A stretch of 32,325 nucleotides of DNA from positions 1 through 32,325 of the forward strand of contig JAHDCJ010000061.1 in NCBI GenBank assembly GCA_020629935.1, in the 5' to 3' direction. The stretch is from Saprospiraceae bacterium. GTDB lineage: Bacteria > Bacteroidota > Bacteroidia > Chitinophagales > Saprospiraceae. Within the stretch, counting starts at the first letter, position 1; every line of letters begins with the position of its first letter. Below, one piece after another: positions 8,298 through 16,823 of the stretch. Under the pieces are notes generated by a model. That model saw nothing but the letters and a program-made list of their open reading frames with translations. It made no database searches and was not told where the DNA came from. A program made the translations under genes and the position numbers.

Positions 8298-10670
8298 TCA
8301 AATTTCTAAGATTAGTTTATTTTTTGAAAACTTTAACACCTCCGATTTCGACCAAAGCATAGGTTTGTATTCGCCATTTAACCACAATTCCAATTGATCT
8401 GAATAATGTGGATCAGAATAATTCATAGATTGCCCAGGAGGCATACAAGTATAGGAAGCGTCAAAATCATTCATCTTTATAATCTGTCTATACGAAGGCC
8501 CAATAATCTTTCCTTCATAGGGTTTATCAGGAATGAATCCCATTTGACAAAGCGTATCTGTATCGCCAATAACAGGTATCTTTCCCAAATTAAAAATCGG
8601 TGCAGTAATCGGTTGTTCACCTAAAATATGCGTAAGATGAAGTTTATGTAATTCACCCCATTTCCAAGTATCTATATTTTCTCCAAATTTATTTCTTAAA
8701 AAACGAACAGCTTCTTCAATCGCATTGAGCAAAATAATTGCAGTACCACCTGCTTCTTTATTCCACCATGAATCTGGATTGTCTAAAATACGAAATAGAG
8801 TTACCGTATCGTGGCCATAAAATTCACTCAAGGGAATGGCAAACTCATTCGGACTTCCACCAACAAAACGCTCCATACCCAATTGATCTAATTTAGATTT
8901 GATGACAAGTTCAATCATCGATCTTTTGACCACTTGATAAATACTTCCTCCTGTAGTTTCTAAGGTTAGATAACCATCCCAATTTAATAAAACGTCAATG
9001 GCTTTATTGACTAATGCATCCGTACTTTTAATCTCTTTATAGCGCTTGCTCATTTCCAAACCAGGAAGACAAAGTACATCTAAATGAAACTTTTTAAAAT
9101 CATCAACAGACATCTTTTCTTTTTCATTGAAAAGCATTTCGATTCGTTTTCTACGATAGCCATTCATGAAAAGATTACCTAAATTATAAGGGTAATTATC
9201 ATCTACAATTTTATTATTGCAAGTCGCCAAATATCCTTTGGGTGGATTAAAGGCATGAGGCATTTCTTCAAAGGGTACCATTTGATCCCAATCATAGATT
9301 CCCGACTTTCCTTCTTTAGGATAAAAACCTAAATCATTGGGTGTTCTATTGGGGACTTGCCCCGTCGCCCAATATCCAATATTTCCTTTGGTATCACTAT
9401 AAACAATACTTAGTGCAGGCGATTTTATCAAACGAAGTGCGTTAACAAAATCATCCCAATCCTTTGCTTTATTTAATTGATAAAAACCAAGAATTTCTTT
9501 TCCAGGTTGCAAAGGAACCGATTGTAAACTGAGTTTTTTATTTGGAAAATTTAATACATCAGAAATGATTGGCCCATGATGGGTCACATAAATTTTTTCG
9601 ACATGTGCTTCTTTTTGGCCTTTTACGTGAATCACTTCTTCAATGATGGTTGTATCTCGCAAACCTTCTTTAAAATGGTATTGCTTCATAGAAGCATCTG
9701 TAAATTCTTCTATAAAAGTATCGGCTAAATCCAAAAAGGCTAGGGTAGCGCCCCAAGCAATATGTTGATTATGTCCAATTAAGGTCATCGGCAATCCAGG
9801 GACAGAAACACCGGTCACTTCAAAGTCAGGGCAAACCAAATGGTTTTCAATCCAAATCGCAGGCAAGCCAATAGGTAAATGCGGATCATTACATAAATAA
9901 GCCGATTGATCTTCCATTCGATTTGGAGCAACGCACCAATTATTACTTCCGCCTGTAGGCCTTAAATGTGGTCCTTTAAAGACATTAAGTTTGCCATCAT
10001 GACTATAAGTATAAGTTTCAATTCCATTGGGCAAAACCAGAGGATTATTTTTGGGAGGATGAATATCGAGTTCTGCTGCTCGATCAATGCCTACGATATC
10101 TGCAATACGCAATTTTTCCATTTCTGCAAGCCAACCATAAGACATCATAAAGTTCATGAAACGAGCTAAGGTAATCACATCCAAAGCCGTCCATTTATTT
10201 GATTGAATTTTTAAAAGTTTAAAACCTGTTGGCAAGTTTTTCCCACATTGGTCTACATACGCATTAATTCCTTTTGCATACGCTTGAATGATAGGGAAAC
10301 TATCTTTTTCTTGCATTAACAATTTTTCATCTTCAATCGCTGTTCTTCTAAAACCAAAAGTTCGAGTAATTCGATCCGTTTCCAACATGTCTTTACCAAT
10401 CGCTTCACTCGCACGACCACAAGCCGCACGCAAAGTAAGTTCCATTTGAAACAGACGTTCTTGTGCATGAAAAAATCCTTGCGCAAAGAGCAGATCTTCT
10501 TGATTATTCGCATAAATATGCGCTACTCCCCATTGATCTCTAATTATTTCGACCTTATTTTTCAAGCCTTTTATCTTAAGACTTCCCGATTTTTGAGAAA
10601 TACTTTTTTTGCTTAAACTATCCGTATAAAGCTTTAAAAGCGGACTCATCATCTTTTGAAACATTGACAT
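8298..10670 (-). CDS. Penicillin acylase-family Ntn-hydrolase (S45)
   Basis: A 790-aa enzyme of the penicillin G acylase / acyl-homoserine lactone acylase superfamily, which cleaves amide bonds with an N-terminal Ser after self-processing. Diagnostic features: the alpha-chain start IIRDQWGVAHIYANN (about residues 42-56) and FAQGFFHAQERLFQME; then GGSNNW, where Ser242 should become the beta-chain N-terminus and nucleophile; then DPHLPIGLPAIW and IAWGATLAFLD. Near the C-terminus GQSMNYSDPHYSDQLELW is also typical. Known family substrates include penicillins, N-acyl-homoserine lactones and other acyl amides; the substrate here is unknown. No convincing signal peptide is seen, although most characterised members are periplasmic. 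Upstream region 10671-10870 is shared with the divergent thiolase gene. Confidence 0.9.
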   Translation of the reverse strand: MSMFQKMMSPLLKLYTDSLSKKSISQKSGSLKIKGLKNKVEIIRDQWGVAHIYANNQEDLLFAQGFFHAQERLFQMELTLRAACGRASEAIGKDMLETDRITRTFGFRRTAIEDEKLLMQEKDSFPIIQAYAKGINAYVDQCGKNLPTGFKLLKIQSNKWTALDVITLARFMNFMMSYGWLAEMEKLRIADIVGIDRAAELDIHPPKNNPLVLPNGIETYTYSHDGKLNVFKGPHLRPTGGSNNWCVAPNRMEDQSAYLCNDPHLPIGLPAIWIENHLVCPDFEVTGVSVPGLPMTLIGHNQHIAWGATLAFLDLADTFIEEFTDASMKQYHFKEGLRDTTIIEEVIHVKGQKEAHVEKIYVTHHGPIISDVLNFPNKKLSLQSVPLQPGKEILGFYQLNKAKDWDDFVNALRLIKSPALSIVYSDTKGNIGYWATGQVPNRTPNDLGFYPKEGKSGIYDWDQMVPFEEMPHAFNPPKGYLATCNNKIVDDNYPYNLGNLFMNGYRRKRIEMLFNEKEKMSVDDFKKFHLDVLCLPGLEMSKRYKEIKSTDALVNKAIDVLLNWDGYLTLETTGGSIYQVVKRSMIELVIKSKLDQLGMERFVGGSPNEFAIPLSEFYGHDTVTLFRILDNPDSWWNKEAGGTAIILLNAIEEAVRFLRNKFGENIDTWKWGELHKLHLTHILGEQPITAPIFNLGKIPVIGDTDTLCQMGFIPDKPYEGKIIGPSYRQIIKMNDFDASYTCMPPGQSMNYSDPHYSDQLELWLNGEYKPMLWSKSEVLKFSKNKLILEI

Positions 10671-10829
10671 AATTTGGTTTTATTTTGTATTGGGTAGTAA
10701 AGTACGAACTCCACCTCATTTTTGAACTACATCTAGATATAAAAAACAATTTGAAGGCATTTATTGTTTACTTTTTCTAAAAATGACAACGAAAAGAGAT
10801 TGGCATTTTTTTTACCGATCAAAAAGCGT

Positions 10830-10837
10830 TAATTTTG
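10830..10837 (+). promoter_or_regulatory. Candidate -7 element for the thiolase gene
   Basis: TAATTTTG matches TAnnTTTG and lies 33 nt before the ATG at 10871. The nearest upstream TTG (10800-10802) is 27 bp away, longer than the usual 17-23, so the promoter is tentative. Confidence 0.35.
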
Positions 10838-10870
10838 TGGAAAATTTAAACTAATCAACAAATTTCAATT

Positions 10871-12058
10871 ATGAAAACAGTATATATTGTCTCTGTTGCT
10901 CGTACGCCCATTGGGAATTTAGGTGGAAGTTTAGCTTCTATGTCTGTAGTAGATTTGGGTAAAATTGCCGTTTCTGCTGCAATTAACCGAGCCGGAATCG
11001 AAGCCAACCAAGTTAATGAAGTGATTTTAGGAAATGTATTGACGGCGAATGTAGGTCAAGCACCTGCAAAACAAGTGGCTTTAGCTGCGGGTATTCCAAA
11101 TACCGTACCTTGTACTACGATAAATAAAGTATGTTCTTCTGGAATGAAAGCGATTATGATGGCTGTTCAATCAATTGCCTTAGGTGATAATGACGTGATG
11201 GTTGCGGGTGGAATGGAATCAATGAGTCAAGTGCCGCATTATTTACCTAAAGGAAGAACAGGTATCCGATATGGTAACTCTACGATTCTAGATGGTATTG
11301 TACGTGATGGGCTACAAGATCCATATGATGGGTCTATGATGGGAAGTTGTGGTGAAGTTTGTGCTTCTGGAAAAAATATTTCTAGAGAAGCGCAAGATGC
11401 TTATGCTTTCGAATCGTATGTAAGAGCCAGAAAAGCTTATGCTGAAGGATGGTTTAATGACGAAATCGTAGCGGTAGAAGTTCCTCAACGAAAAGGAGAT
11501 CCTATTGTAGTAAATCAAGATGATGAAGTGGGCAATAAGCGAATTAGTTCTTTAGAAGGAATGGCTAAATTACGACCAGCTTTCGCAAAAGATGGGACGA
11601 TTACAGCAGCTAATGCATCAAAAATTAATGATGGCGCTGCGGCTTTAGTCTTAATGAGTGAAGACAAAGTAAAAGAATTAGGAGTTAAGCCTTTAGCTAA
11701 GATTGTAAGTTATGCAGATGCTTCACAAGAGCCGGTATGGTTTACTACTACACCTACTTTAGCTATGAATAAAGCATTAGACAAAGCGGGAATGACAAAA
11801 GATCAAATGGATGCTTTTGAAATCAATGAAGCTTTTTCTGTGGTTTCTTTAGCCAACATTCAGGATATGGGAATTGATCATGCCAAGACCAATGTTTTTG
11901 GTGGCGCTGTAGCTATGGGACACCCGATTGGTTGTTCTGGTGCAAGAATCGTAATTACCTTACTTTCTGTATTAAATCAACAAGAAGGTAAAATGGGATT
12001 AGCTGGGATTTGTAATGGCGGCGGTGGTGCTTCAGCCATGTTAATAGAGCGAGTTTAA
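10871..12058 (+). CDS. Acetyl-CoA C-acetyltransferase (thiolase)
   Basis: A 395-aa thiolase of standard length that interconverts two acetyl-CoA with acetoacetyl-CoA. All catalytic blocks are visible: Cys88 in INKVCSSGMKA (acyl acceptor), NEAF (about 319-322), His351 in GHPIGCSGARI, and Cys381 in GICNGGGGASAM. The opening VYIVSVARTPIGNLGGSL is also characteristic. Sequence style fits the biosynthetic or ketone-body type (AtoB/PhaA/ThlA) rather than long-chain beta-oxidation FadA. Transcribed alone: a terminator follows and the upstream region is shared with a divergent gene. It may support amino-acid or fatty-acid catabolism, but no partner genes are adjacent. Confidence 0.93.
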   Translation: MKTVYIVSVARTPIGNLGGSLASMSVVDLGKIAVSAAINRAGIEANQVNEVILGNVLTANVGQAPAKQVALAAGIPNTVPCTTINKVCSSGMKAIMMAVQSIALGDNDVMVAGGMESMSQVPHYLPKGRTGIRYGNSTILDGIVRDGLQDPYDGSMMGSCGEVCASGKNISREAQDAYAFESYVRARKAYAEGWFNDEIVAVEVPQRKGDPIVVNQDDEVGNKRISSLEGMAKLRPAFAKDGTITAANASKINDGAAALVLMSEDKVKELGVKPLAKIVSYADASQEPVWFTTTPTLAMNKALDKAGMTKDQMDAFEINEAFSVVSLANIQDMGIDHAKTNVFGGAVAMGHPIGCSGARIVITLLSVLNQQEGKMGLAGICNGGGGASAMLIERV

Positions 12059-12085
12059 ACATTAGACTATACAAATAAATTGAAG

Positions 12086-12117
12086 AGGCTTTGATTCATT
12101 TCAAAGCCTTTTTTTTA
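12086..12117 (+). terminator. Intrinsic terminator after the thiolase gene
   Basis: AGGCTTTGA (12086-12094) pairs perfectly with TCAAAGCCT (12101-12109) around a 6-nt loop, followed by an eight-base T-run. It lies 28 nt past the thiolase stop. Confidence 0.85.
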
Positions 12118-12142
12118 TGTTGAACGTTGCAAAAAAACAAAT

Positions 12143-12176
12143 AAAGCGATTTTCAAATGAATGAAAACCGCTTTTT
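12143..12176. terminator. Second hairpin downstream of the thiolase, possible backup terminator
   Basis: AAAGCGATTTTC (12143-12154) and GAAAACCGCTTT (12163-12174) pair with one mismatch around an 8-nt loop and are followed by TTG and T-rich sequence. It would be a backup to the terminator just upstream and also insulates the hydrolase gene that follows. Confidence 0.5.
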
Positions 12177-12245
12177 GTTAAGGATAAATTACCCGAAAGT
12201 AATATCTTGATATTCAATTTATTGCAACTAAGTTAATACGAATTT

Positions 12246-13217
12246 ATGAAACTTTTTTTGAAAATACTAAAGGGAGGTTTTTTCTTCCTCCTTTCTGTCT
12301 ATATTCTACTTTGGATTCTTCCGTTTTTACTTCCTGTGTATCCAGATGATTATGAAGCTGTCCCTTTTGAAAATAGCCAACAATATACGGTGCGCGAAGT
12401 CAGGCTACATTCTAGATATTGGCAGTCAAAAGGAGATAGCAGTTTGGGCAAAATTTTATTCGTTCATGGATTTAGCGGTTCTACTTTTTCTTGGAGAAAA
12501 AATATAGAAAGCTTTGTAGATGCAGGATATGACATTTTAGCCATAGATCTTTCTCCTTTTGGTTATAGTGAACGAAATGAGGCAATCAATCATTCGAGTT
12601 CTGCTCGTGCTTTACGTGCTTGGGCATTAATTGATACCTATAAATTGGAAGGAAATTGGACTTTAATTGGACATTCTATGGGGGGATCAGTGATTGGAGC
12701 GATGGCCGCATTGAAACCTGACAGAGTGAATCATTTGGTTTATGTAGATGGCTTTTCTAGTGATGGTATTATTCAAGACATGCCTTTTAAATATAAATTA
12801 CTTAAGCGATTATTGCCTTGGGAAAGATTAGGAGAGGTTGCAGGATATTACATGATGTATACCCCTGAAAAAATAGAAGAATTGCTTTCTGGAGCCTACG
12901 GAGTAAAACCAGATGAAGAAGCGGTAAGTGGTTATTTAGCTCCATTAAAACAAGCGAAAACTGCAAGTGGTATTATTCAGATGGCTTTTAATTCTAAAGA
13001 AGAAAGCGCATATGAAGTCAATGACTTTAAAGGAAAGAGCTTAATAATTTGGGGAGAAAAGGATCAATGGGTATCGGCTAAGGTAGGAGAGAAGTTGGAA
13101 AAACGCTTAACGAATGCAGAATTGGTTTATATAAAAGATGCAGGACATTGTCCGATGGAAACACATCCAGAAGCCTTTAATACATTGGTGTTGAATTTTC
13201 TTAAGGATGCAAACTAA
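12246..13217 (+). CDS. Membrane-anchored alpha/beta hydrolase
   Basis: A 323-aa alpha/beta-hydrolase-fold protein. Residues about 10-31 form a hydrophobic N-terminal segment that would either anchor it or direct its export. The oxyanion region is FVHGFSGS (about 72-79), the nucleophile elbow is GHSMGG with Ser144, the acid is probably Asp273 in WGEKDQW, and the base is His301 in AGHCPMETHP, so the catalytic triad is complete. Members of this fold hydrolyse esters, epoxides, haloalkanes or peroxides; substrate cannot be told from the sequence. Same strand as the thiolase but separated by two terminator-like hairpins, so it probably has its own promoter. Confidence 0.85.
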   Translation: MKLFLKILKGGFFFLLSVYILLWILPFLLPVYPDDYEAVPFENSQQYTVREVRLHSRYWQSKGDSSLGKILFVHGFSGSTFSWRKNIESFVDAGYDILAIDLSPFGYSERNEAINHSSSARALRAWALIDTYKLEGNWTLIGHSMGGSVIGAMAALKPDRVNHLVYVDGFSSDGIIQDMPFKYKLLKRLLPWERLGEVAGYYMMYTPEKIEELLSGAYGVKPDEEAVSGYLAPLKQAKTASGIIQMAFNSKEESAYEVNDFKGKSLIIWGEKDQWVSAKVGEKLEKRLTNAELVYIKDAGHCPMETHPEAFNTLVLNFLKDAN

Positions 13218-13230
13218 TTAAAATACGCTA

Positions 13231-13536
13231 TTAATTTAAAGACATTTTAGGAACAACCCATTCAGAAGCGAGATTGTGAAATAGTAGGGGAGTAATTTCA
13301 TATTTCATATAGGGAAAAAGAGGAAATCCAGTAATGATTTGTTCTACTTCAGAAATCGTTTTTGCATTAAAAATAGCCCACAATTTACTTTGATCTCTTG
13401 ATAAGGAATAGCTGGTCAAATTGCCTTCAGACAGTAATTGATTGGCATAGATTCTATTCTTAGGAACTAGACTAATAAATTGTTCTGAAAGTGTTTCTGG
13501 CAATAAAAAAACTACCATAAAATAGGATTGATCCAT
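13231..13536 (-). CDS. Muconolactone isomerase-like small protein
   Basis: A 101-aa protein resembling the muconolactone delta-isomerase-like dimeric alpha/beta-barrel family: an N-terminal strand with YFMVVFLLPE, a helix, then LTSYSLSRDQSKLWAIFNAKTISEVEQII, and a closing FPLFPYMKYEITPLL. True muconolactone isomerases act in catechol degradation, but no other genes of that pathway are nearby, so this may be a generic ferredoxin-like barrel protein of unknown ligand. The ATG at 13536 is preceded by a purine-rich AAAAGGAAAA on the minus strand. It converges on the hydrolase gene with a 13-bp gap. Two hairpins separate it from the DUF1835 gene upstream. Confidence 0.6.
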   Translation of the reverse strand: MDQSYFMVVFLLPETLSEQFISLVPKNRIYANQLLSEGNLTSYSLSRDQSKLWAIFNAKTISEVEQIITGFPLFPYMKYEITPLLFHNLASEWVVPKMSLN

Positions 13537-13547
13537 AAGCTTTTCCT

Positions 13548-13582
13548 TTTAGTAAGTAACTTTGATAAAGCAACTTACTAAA
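13548..13582. repeat. Inverted repeat between the DUF1835 gene and the muconolactone isomerase-like gene
   Basis: TTTAGTAAGT (13548-13557) pairs perfectly with ACTTACTAAA (13573-13582), and CTTT (13560-13563) with AAAG (13567-13570) extends the stem inward. It lies just upstream of the start of the gene ending at 13231 and could be an operator or mRNA leader structure. Confidence 0.6.
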
Positions 13583-13585
13583 TAA

Positions 13586-13617
13586 AATTTATAATTAAAA
13601 GCCTTTAATTATAAATT
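13586..13617. terminator. Perfect 14-bp AT-rich hairpin after the DUF1835 gene
   Basis: AATTTATAATTAAA (13586-13599) is an exact reverse complement of TTTAATTATAAATT (13604-13617) around the loop AGCC. It starts 18 nt past the stop of the minus-strand DUF1835 gene and is followed on that strand by T-rich sequence. The stem is all A/T, so whether it terminates or marks something else is uncertain. Confidence 0.5.
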
Positions 13618-13635
13618 GATAATTTTAACTATTTT

Positions 13636-14565
13636 TTAGTCTATTGGATTATAAAAAGGCTTATTTTTTGTTAATATATAGCCTCCAATGTATTGTGGGA
13701 ATGTTTGATATGTATATCCATTTAATTTGCCTGATTGTACCGCATGACCTAATTCGGTCAATTGATATTTTTCTTCTTTTTTCGTAATAAGATGAGGATG
13801 TAGTCCATGAATTAGTTGAAGCATTTGTACGTCACCAAAACCATAAGTCCTATCTGTTTTTAAGAGAGCAATGATTAACTCTTTTTCACTCTTTTGTCCC
13901 TCCTTAAGATCGTTTAATATCCATTGCTGCAATTGATTTATTCCTGAGGTAATATTTGGGAATCTAAAGAAATGAGCCCTTAAAGCATTTGCTGCACAAT
14001 CTAAATGTTCAAACTGATTTTTGTGATAAAGCTCAACAAGTAAGTTCGGATCATTTTGTGCATAAGTATGCCAAATCAGACTTCCAATTTTTAGATCTTT
14101 TTCGGTAAGTTGTTGCTTGTCTTTATAAAGACTTAATAACTGTTTTTCATTTAATTGACCGAGTCCTTTAAAGTCTTTTACTTCATCAAATGATTGAGGA
14201 CAAATGAGAAAAACATTTGTCTTTGATGCATTTATTTTTTCTTGAATTTGATATAAAACAAACCATAAATTGACTTGACAAAATAAATCATATTCAAACC
14301 AAAGTACAATTTCATCAAAGGAAGAAACGGTGTGGAGTTTTTCAATTTCTGGTTGTACTTTTTGTAAGTAAAAACTATCTGCGGGATCTTTCTTATCGGG
14401 TTCTAAATATTTTTTTCGATCAATAAAAAAAGAAGAAGCATCACTATAATTTTGTATGGGGCCTTCACATAATATTTCTCTCCAGACTAATACTTCGCCA
14501 GTTAAGCCAGTAGCTTTAAATCCACCTAAGGTGCCATCCCCATTAATGATATGAAGTGTTGCCAT
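13636..14565 (-). CDS. DUF1835 domain-containing protein
   Basis: A 309-aa cytoplasmic protein. The N-terminus matches DUF1835: LHIINGDGTLGGFKATGL followed by GEVLVWREILCEGP (about residues 25-38). The central WFEYDLFCQVNLWFVLY (about 88-104) is also characteristic of the family. The C-terminal 110 residues resemble the wing-like region seen in many family members (TDRTYGFGDVQMLQLI, then a short strand with YQLTELG). Function of the family is unknown. The start codon directly abuts the stop of the Kelch/T9SS gene (14565 next to 14566), so the two are co-transcribed and probably translationally coupled. Confidence 0.8.
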   Translation of the reverse strand: MATLHIINGDGTLGGFKATGLTGEVLVWREILCEGPIQNYSDASSFFIDRKKYLEPDKKDPADSFYLQKVQPEIEKLHTVSSFDEIVLWFEYDLFCQVNLWFVLYQIQEKINASKTNVFLICPQSFDEVKDFKGLGQLNEKQLLSLYKDKQQLTEKDLKIGSLIWHTYAQNDPNLLVELYHKNQFEHLDCAANALRAHFFRFPNITSGINQLQQWILNDLKEGQKSEKELIIALLKTDRTYGFGDVQMLQLIHGLHPHLITKKEEKYQLTELGHAVQSGKLNGYTYQTFPQYIGGYILTKNKPFYNPID

Positions 14566-15888
14566 TTATAAAATAATGATTGGTTGAGTAATGCTTGATT
14601 TTTGATTTGTTAGTTTTAAAAAATAGACGCCTTTCGCTAAATTAGAGACTTCAATTTTTTCTCCACTTTGGATAATTGAAGTTTGTATGGTTCTACCATG
14701 CACATCTAAAATCTGAGCATCTACTTGTTGAATTAAATCATTTGACCAACTTAATAAGATGAAATCATTTGCGGGATTTGGAGCTAAAATAAAATCAGTC
14801 AATTCAAGTTTTGAGTCTACACTTACTGGTGGGATCATTTCCCAATCTAAACGATAGGTTTTATTGGTTACCGATTGATTAGCCTCCATTCCTCCAGCAA
14901 TATATTTTATCGTATTGCTCATATTTGCAATTCCTCGTAAATCCATAGGATAGGAATAGAGCGTAGATTTATCATTTTCCAAATTCTCTTTATCTAAAAA
15001 CAAATTTTGATTGTTGGGAGGCACAGCTCCTGAACCGTTATAAGCAATTCCATTATAATTGTAGGTAACACTTGAACCTCCAATCCAATGTAGATGATCC
15101 ATGCTCATTGTGGCTGCTGCACGATAAGCATAAGTACTTGAAACCCCTTGAACCGACCAAGAAATTTGAGTTGGATCTGCTGGATCAATTTGACCAATTC
15201 GAAGACGATTAGAACGAGGGAAATTACTTCCATCCCTTGCTCCACCAAAATAATAAATGGTGTTTCCATCAATTAATCCAGATGCACCAAAGGCTTTATA
15301 ATCCGTATTATTAGGTGTCGGTGTTCCCGTTAGCCAAAGGTCTTCGGTGGGGTTGTATATCTGTACATTGGGGACATTATTGGTATTACTCCAACCTGTG
15401 ATAATATAGATTAAACTATCATTCCAAACTGCTTGAACATGGTCATCAATTGCCACAGGGATATCCATGCCATCACTTAAATAACTATTGGTTTCTACCG
15501 CATACCGATGGACTTTGGCAGAAGATATTTCACTACCATTTGGCATTACATGATAACCTCCAATGATGTAAATAATCCCATCATGATAAGAAGCACCCGC
15601 AGCAATTTTACCTCCCATTGGATCAGGCAAATCTGCAATAGATTCCCAGATGTCCGTTTGCGTATTATAGCGATAACTCTTTAAATGGATTCCTGAAGAC
15701 TGTTTAGTAGAATCAATTCCAGCGAATGAATAGACATAAGGAACACCAGAAACAAAACCTTCCGTAAGGGCATTATTGCTAACCCGTACAGGCATTGGAC
15801 TAACTTCTGTTGGAACAAATAATTGGGCTTTGATTTCAATGGAAAAACCAAAACAGAAACTAAGAAATAGAATAATCAGCAATCTCAT
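14566..15888 (-). CDS. Secreted Kelch-repeat protein with T9SS sorting domain
   Basis: A 440-aa secreted protein with a signal peptide (residues 1-22, ending EIKAQ). The body is a Kelch-type beta-propeller: each blade has a hydrophobic strand ending in GG followed by spaced Tyr and Trp, visible as IIYIIGGYH, LIYIITGWS, TIYYFGGARDG, HLHWIGGSS and KYIAGGMEA, with W-containing turns such as TDIWESIADLPDPMGG. From about residue 363 it has a T9SS type A CTD (APNPANDF, then KGVYFLKL). A surface-exposed binding or enzymatic propeller is likely; role unknown. The gene lies 21 bp after the aminotransferase stop and abuts the DUF1835 gene. Confidence 0.85.
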   Translation of the reverse strand: MRLLIILFLSFCFGFSIEIKAQLFVPTEVSPMPVRVSNNALTEGFVSGVPYVYSFAGIDSTKQSSGIHLKSYRYNTQTDIWESIADLPDPMGGKIAAGASYHDGIIYIIGGYHVMPNGSEISSAKVHRYAVETNSYLSDGMDIPVAIDDHVQAVWNDSLIYIITGWSNTNNVPNVQIYNPTEDLWLTGTPTPNNTDYKAFGASGLIDGNTIYYFGGARDGSNFPRSNRLRIGQIDPADPTQISWSVQGVSSTYAYRAAATMSMDHLHWIGGSSVTYNYNGIAYNGSGAVPPNNQNLFLDKENLENDKSTLYSYPMDLRGIANMSNTIKYIAGGMEANQSVTNKTYRLDWEMIPPVSVDSKLELTDFILAPNPANDFILLSWSNDLIQQVDAQILDVHGRTIQTSIIQSGEKIEVSNLAKGVYFLKLTNQKSSITQPIIIL

Positions 15889-15909
15889 AATATTAAATTT
15901 TAGGCTAAA

Positions 15910-16809
15910 TTAAAAGGGGAGAGGTTCACCAGAATTTTGTACACAAGCTTCAAATAATTGGTTTAGTTTCGGTAGTAAAAGATGGGATCCTGTAGCTTCA
16001 ATTTTTCTTCCATCTATTTCTGAAACGGCGGTAAGTTCTCCCATCGTTCCTGTTACGAAAACTTCATCTGCAGTGTAAAATTCTGTTAAAGATAAATTCT
16101 TTTCAATTGCTTCGATCTCATTTTCTTTGGCTAATTCTAAAATTAATCCACGGGTAATTCCAGGTAAACAACTATCTGCATGCGGCGTATATAAAATCCC
16201 TTTTTTAGTAAGAAAAATATTAACCCCATTGCATTCAGAAGCGTAACCATGCACATCTAACATCAATGCCGCATCAACGCCTGCCACATTGGCTTCAATC
16301 TTTGCTAGGATATTATTAATTAAATTATTGTGGTGTATTTTTGAATCAATACATTGTGGACTATTTCTACGAATAGAAGAAGAAATTAATCGAATAGAAG
16401 GAGGATAAACAGGAGGTTTCCATTCGGCCAAAACAATTAACGTGGATCCCTTTTGGTTCAATCGAGGATCCATACCAGAAGTGATCTTTTCCCCACGAGT
16501 AAGCGTGAGTCGCATATGAACGCCATCACGCATTTTGTTGGCTTCTAAAGTTTGAAAAATGGCCTTAGTTATTGTTTCATTAGAAGGAATATCTTCGAAG
16601 GCCATAGCTTTAGCAGAATTTTGCAAACGCTCTAAATGACGGTCAAGACTGAAAATACGTCCGTTGTATACGCGCAAGCCTTCCCATACGGCATCGCCAC
16701 CTTGAACTACACTGTCAAAAACAGAAACTTTAGCCTCTGATCGGTGTTTGAGTTCGCCATTTATATAGACTAAAAGATCTTTATTGTCTTGGTTGAATTT
16801 TTGTAACAT
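15910..16809 (-). CDS. Class IV PLP-dependent aminotransferase (branched-chain type)
   Basis: A 299-aa fold type IV PLP enzyme related to IlvE and D-amino-acid aminotransferase. Lys157 in DSKIHHNNLINN is the probable Schiff-base lysine. The downstream block DAALMLDVHGYASECNGVNIFL (read here as LDVHGYASE then CNGVNIFL, about 184-200) and LPGITRGLILELAKE plus ADEVFVTGTMGELTAV are standard. The usual SEGAGENLF reads SECNGVNIF, a moderate departure. Amino-acid specificity cannot be assigned. It follows the sulfotransferase-like gene by 14 bp, which indicates co-transcription and probably a joint function. Confidence 0.85.
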   Translation of the reverse strand: MLQKFNQDNKDLLVYINGELKHRSEAKVSVFDSVVQGGDAVWEGLRVYNGRIFSLDRHLERLQNSAKAMAFEDIPSNETITKAIFQTLEANKMRDGVHMRLTLTRGEKITSGMDPRLNQKGSTLIVLAEWKPPVYPPSIRLISSSIRRNSPQCIDSKIHHNNLINNILAKIEANVAGVDAALMLDVHGYASECNGVNIFLTKKGILYTPHADSCLPGITRGLILELAKENEIEAIEKNLSLTEFYTADEVFVTGTMGELTAVSEIDGRKIEATGSHLLLPKLNQLFEACVQNSGEPLPF

Positions 16810-16823
16810 GACGTTTTTGTTTA

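Noticed and set aside
1600-10670. A beta-lactam response island (BlaI, BlaR1-like, penicillin acylase)
   Set aside because: The genes are separated by unrelated genes and strands, there is no beta-lactamase, the M56 protein lacks a penicillin-binding domain, and the acylase family acts on many amides.
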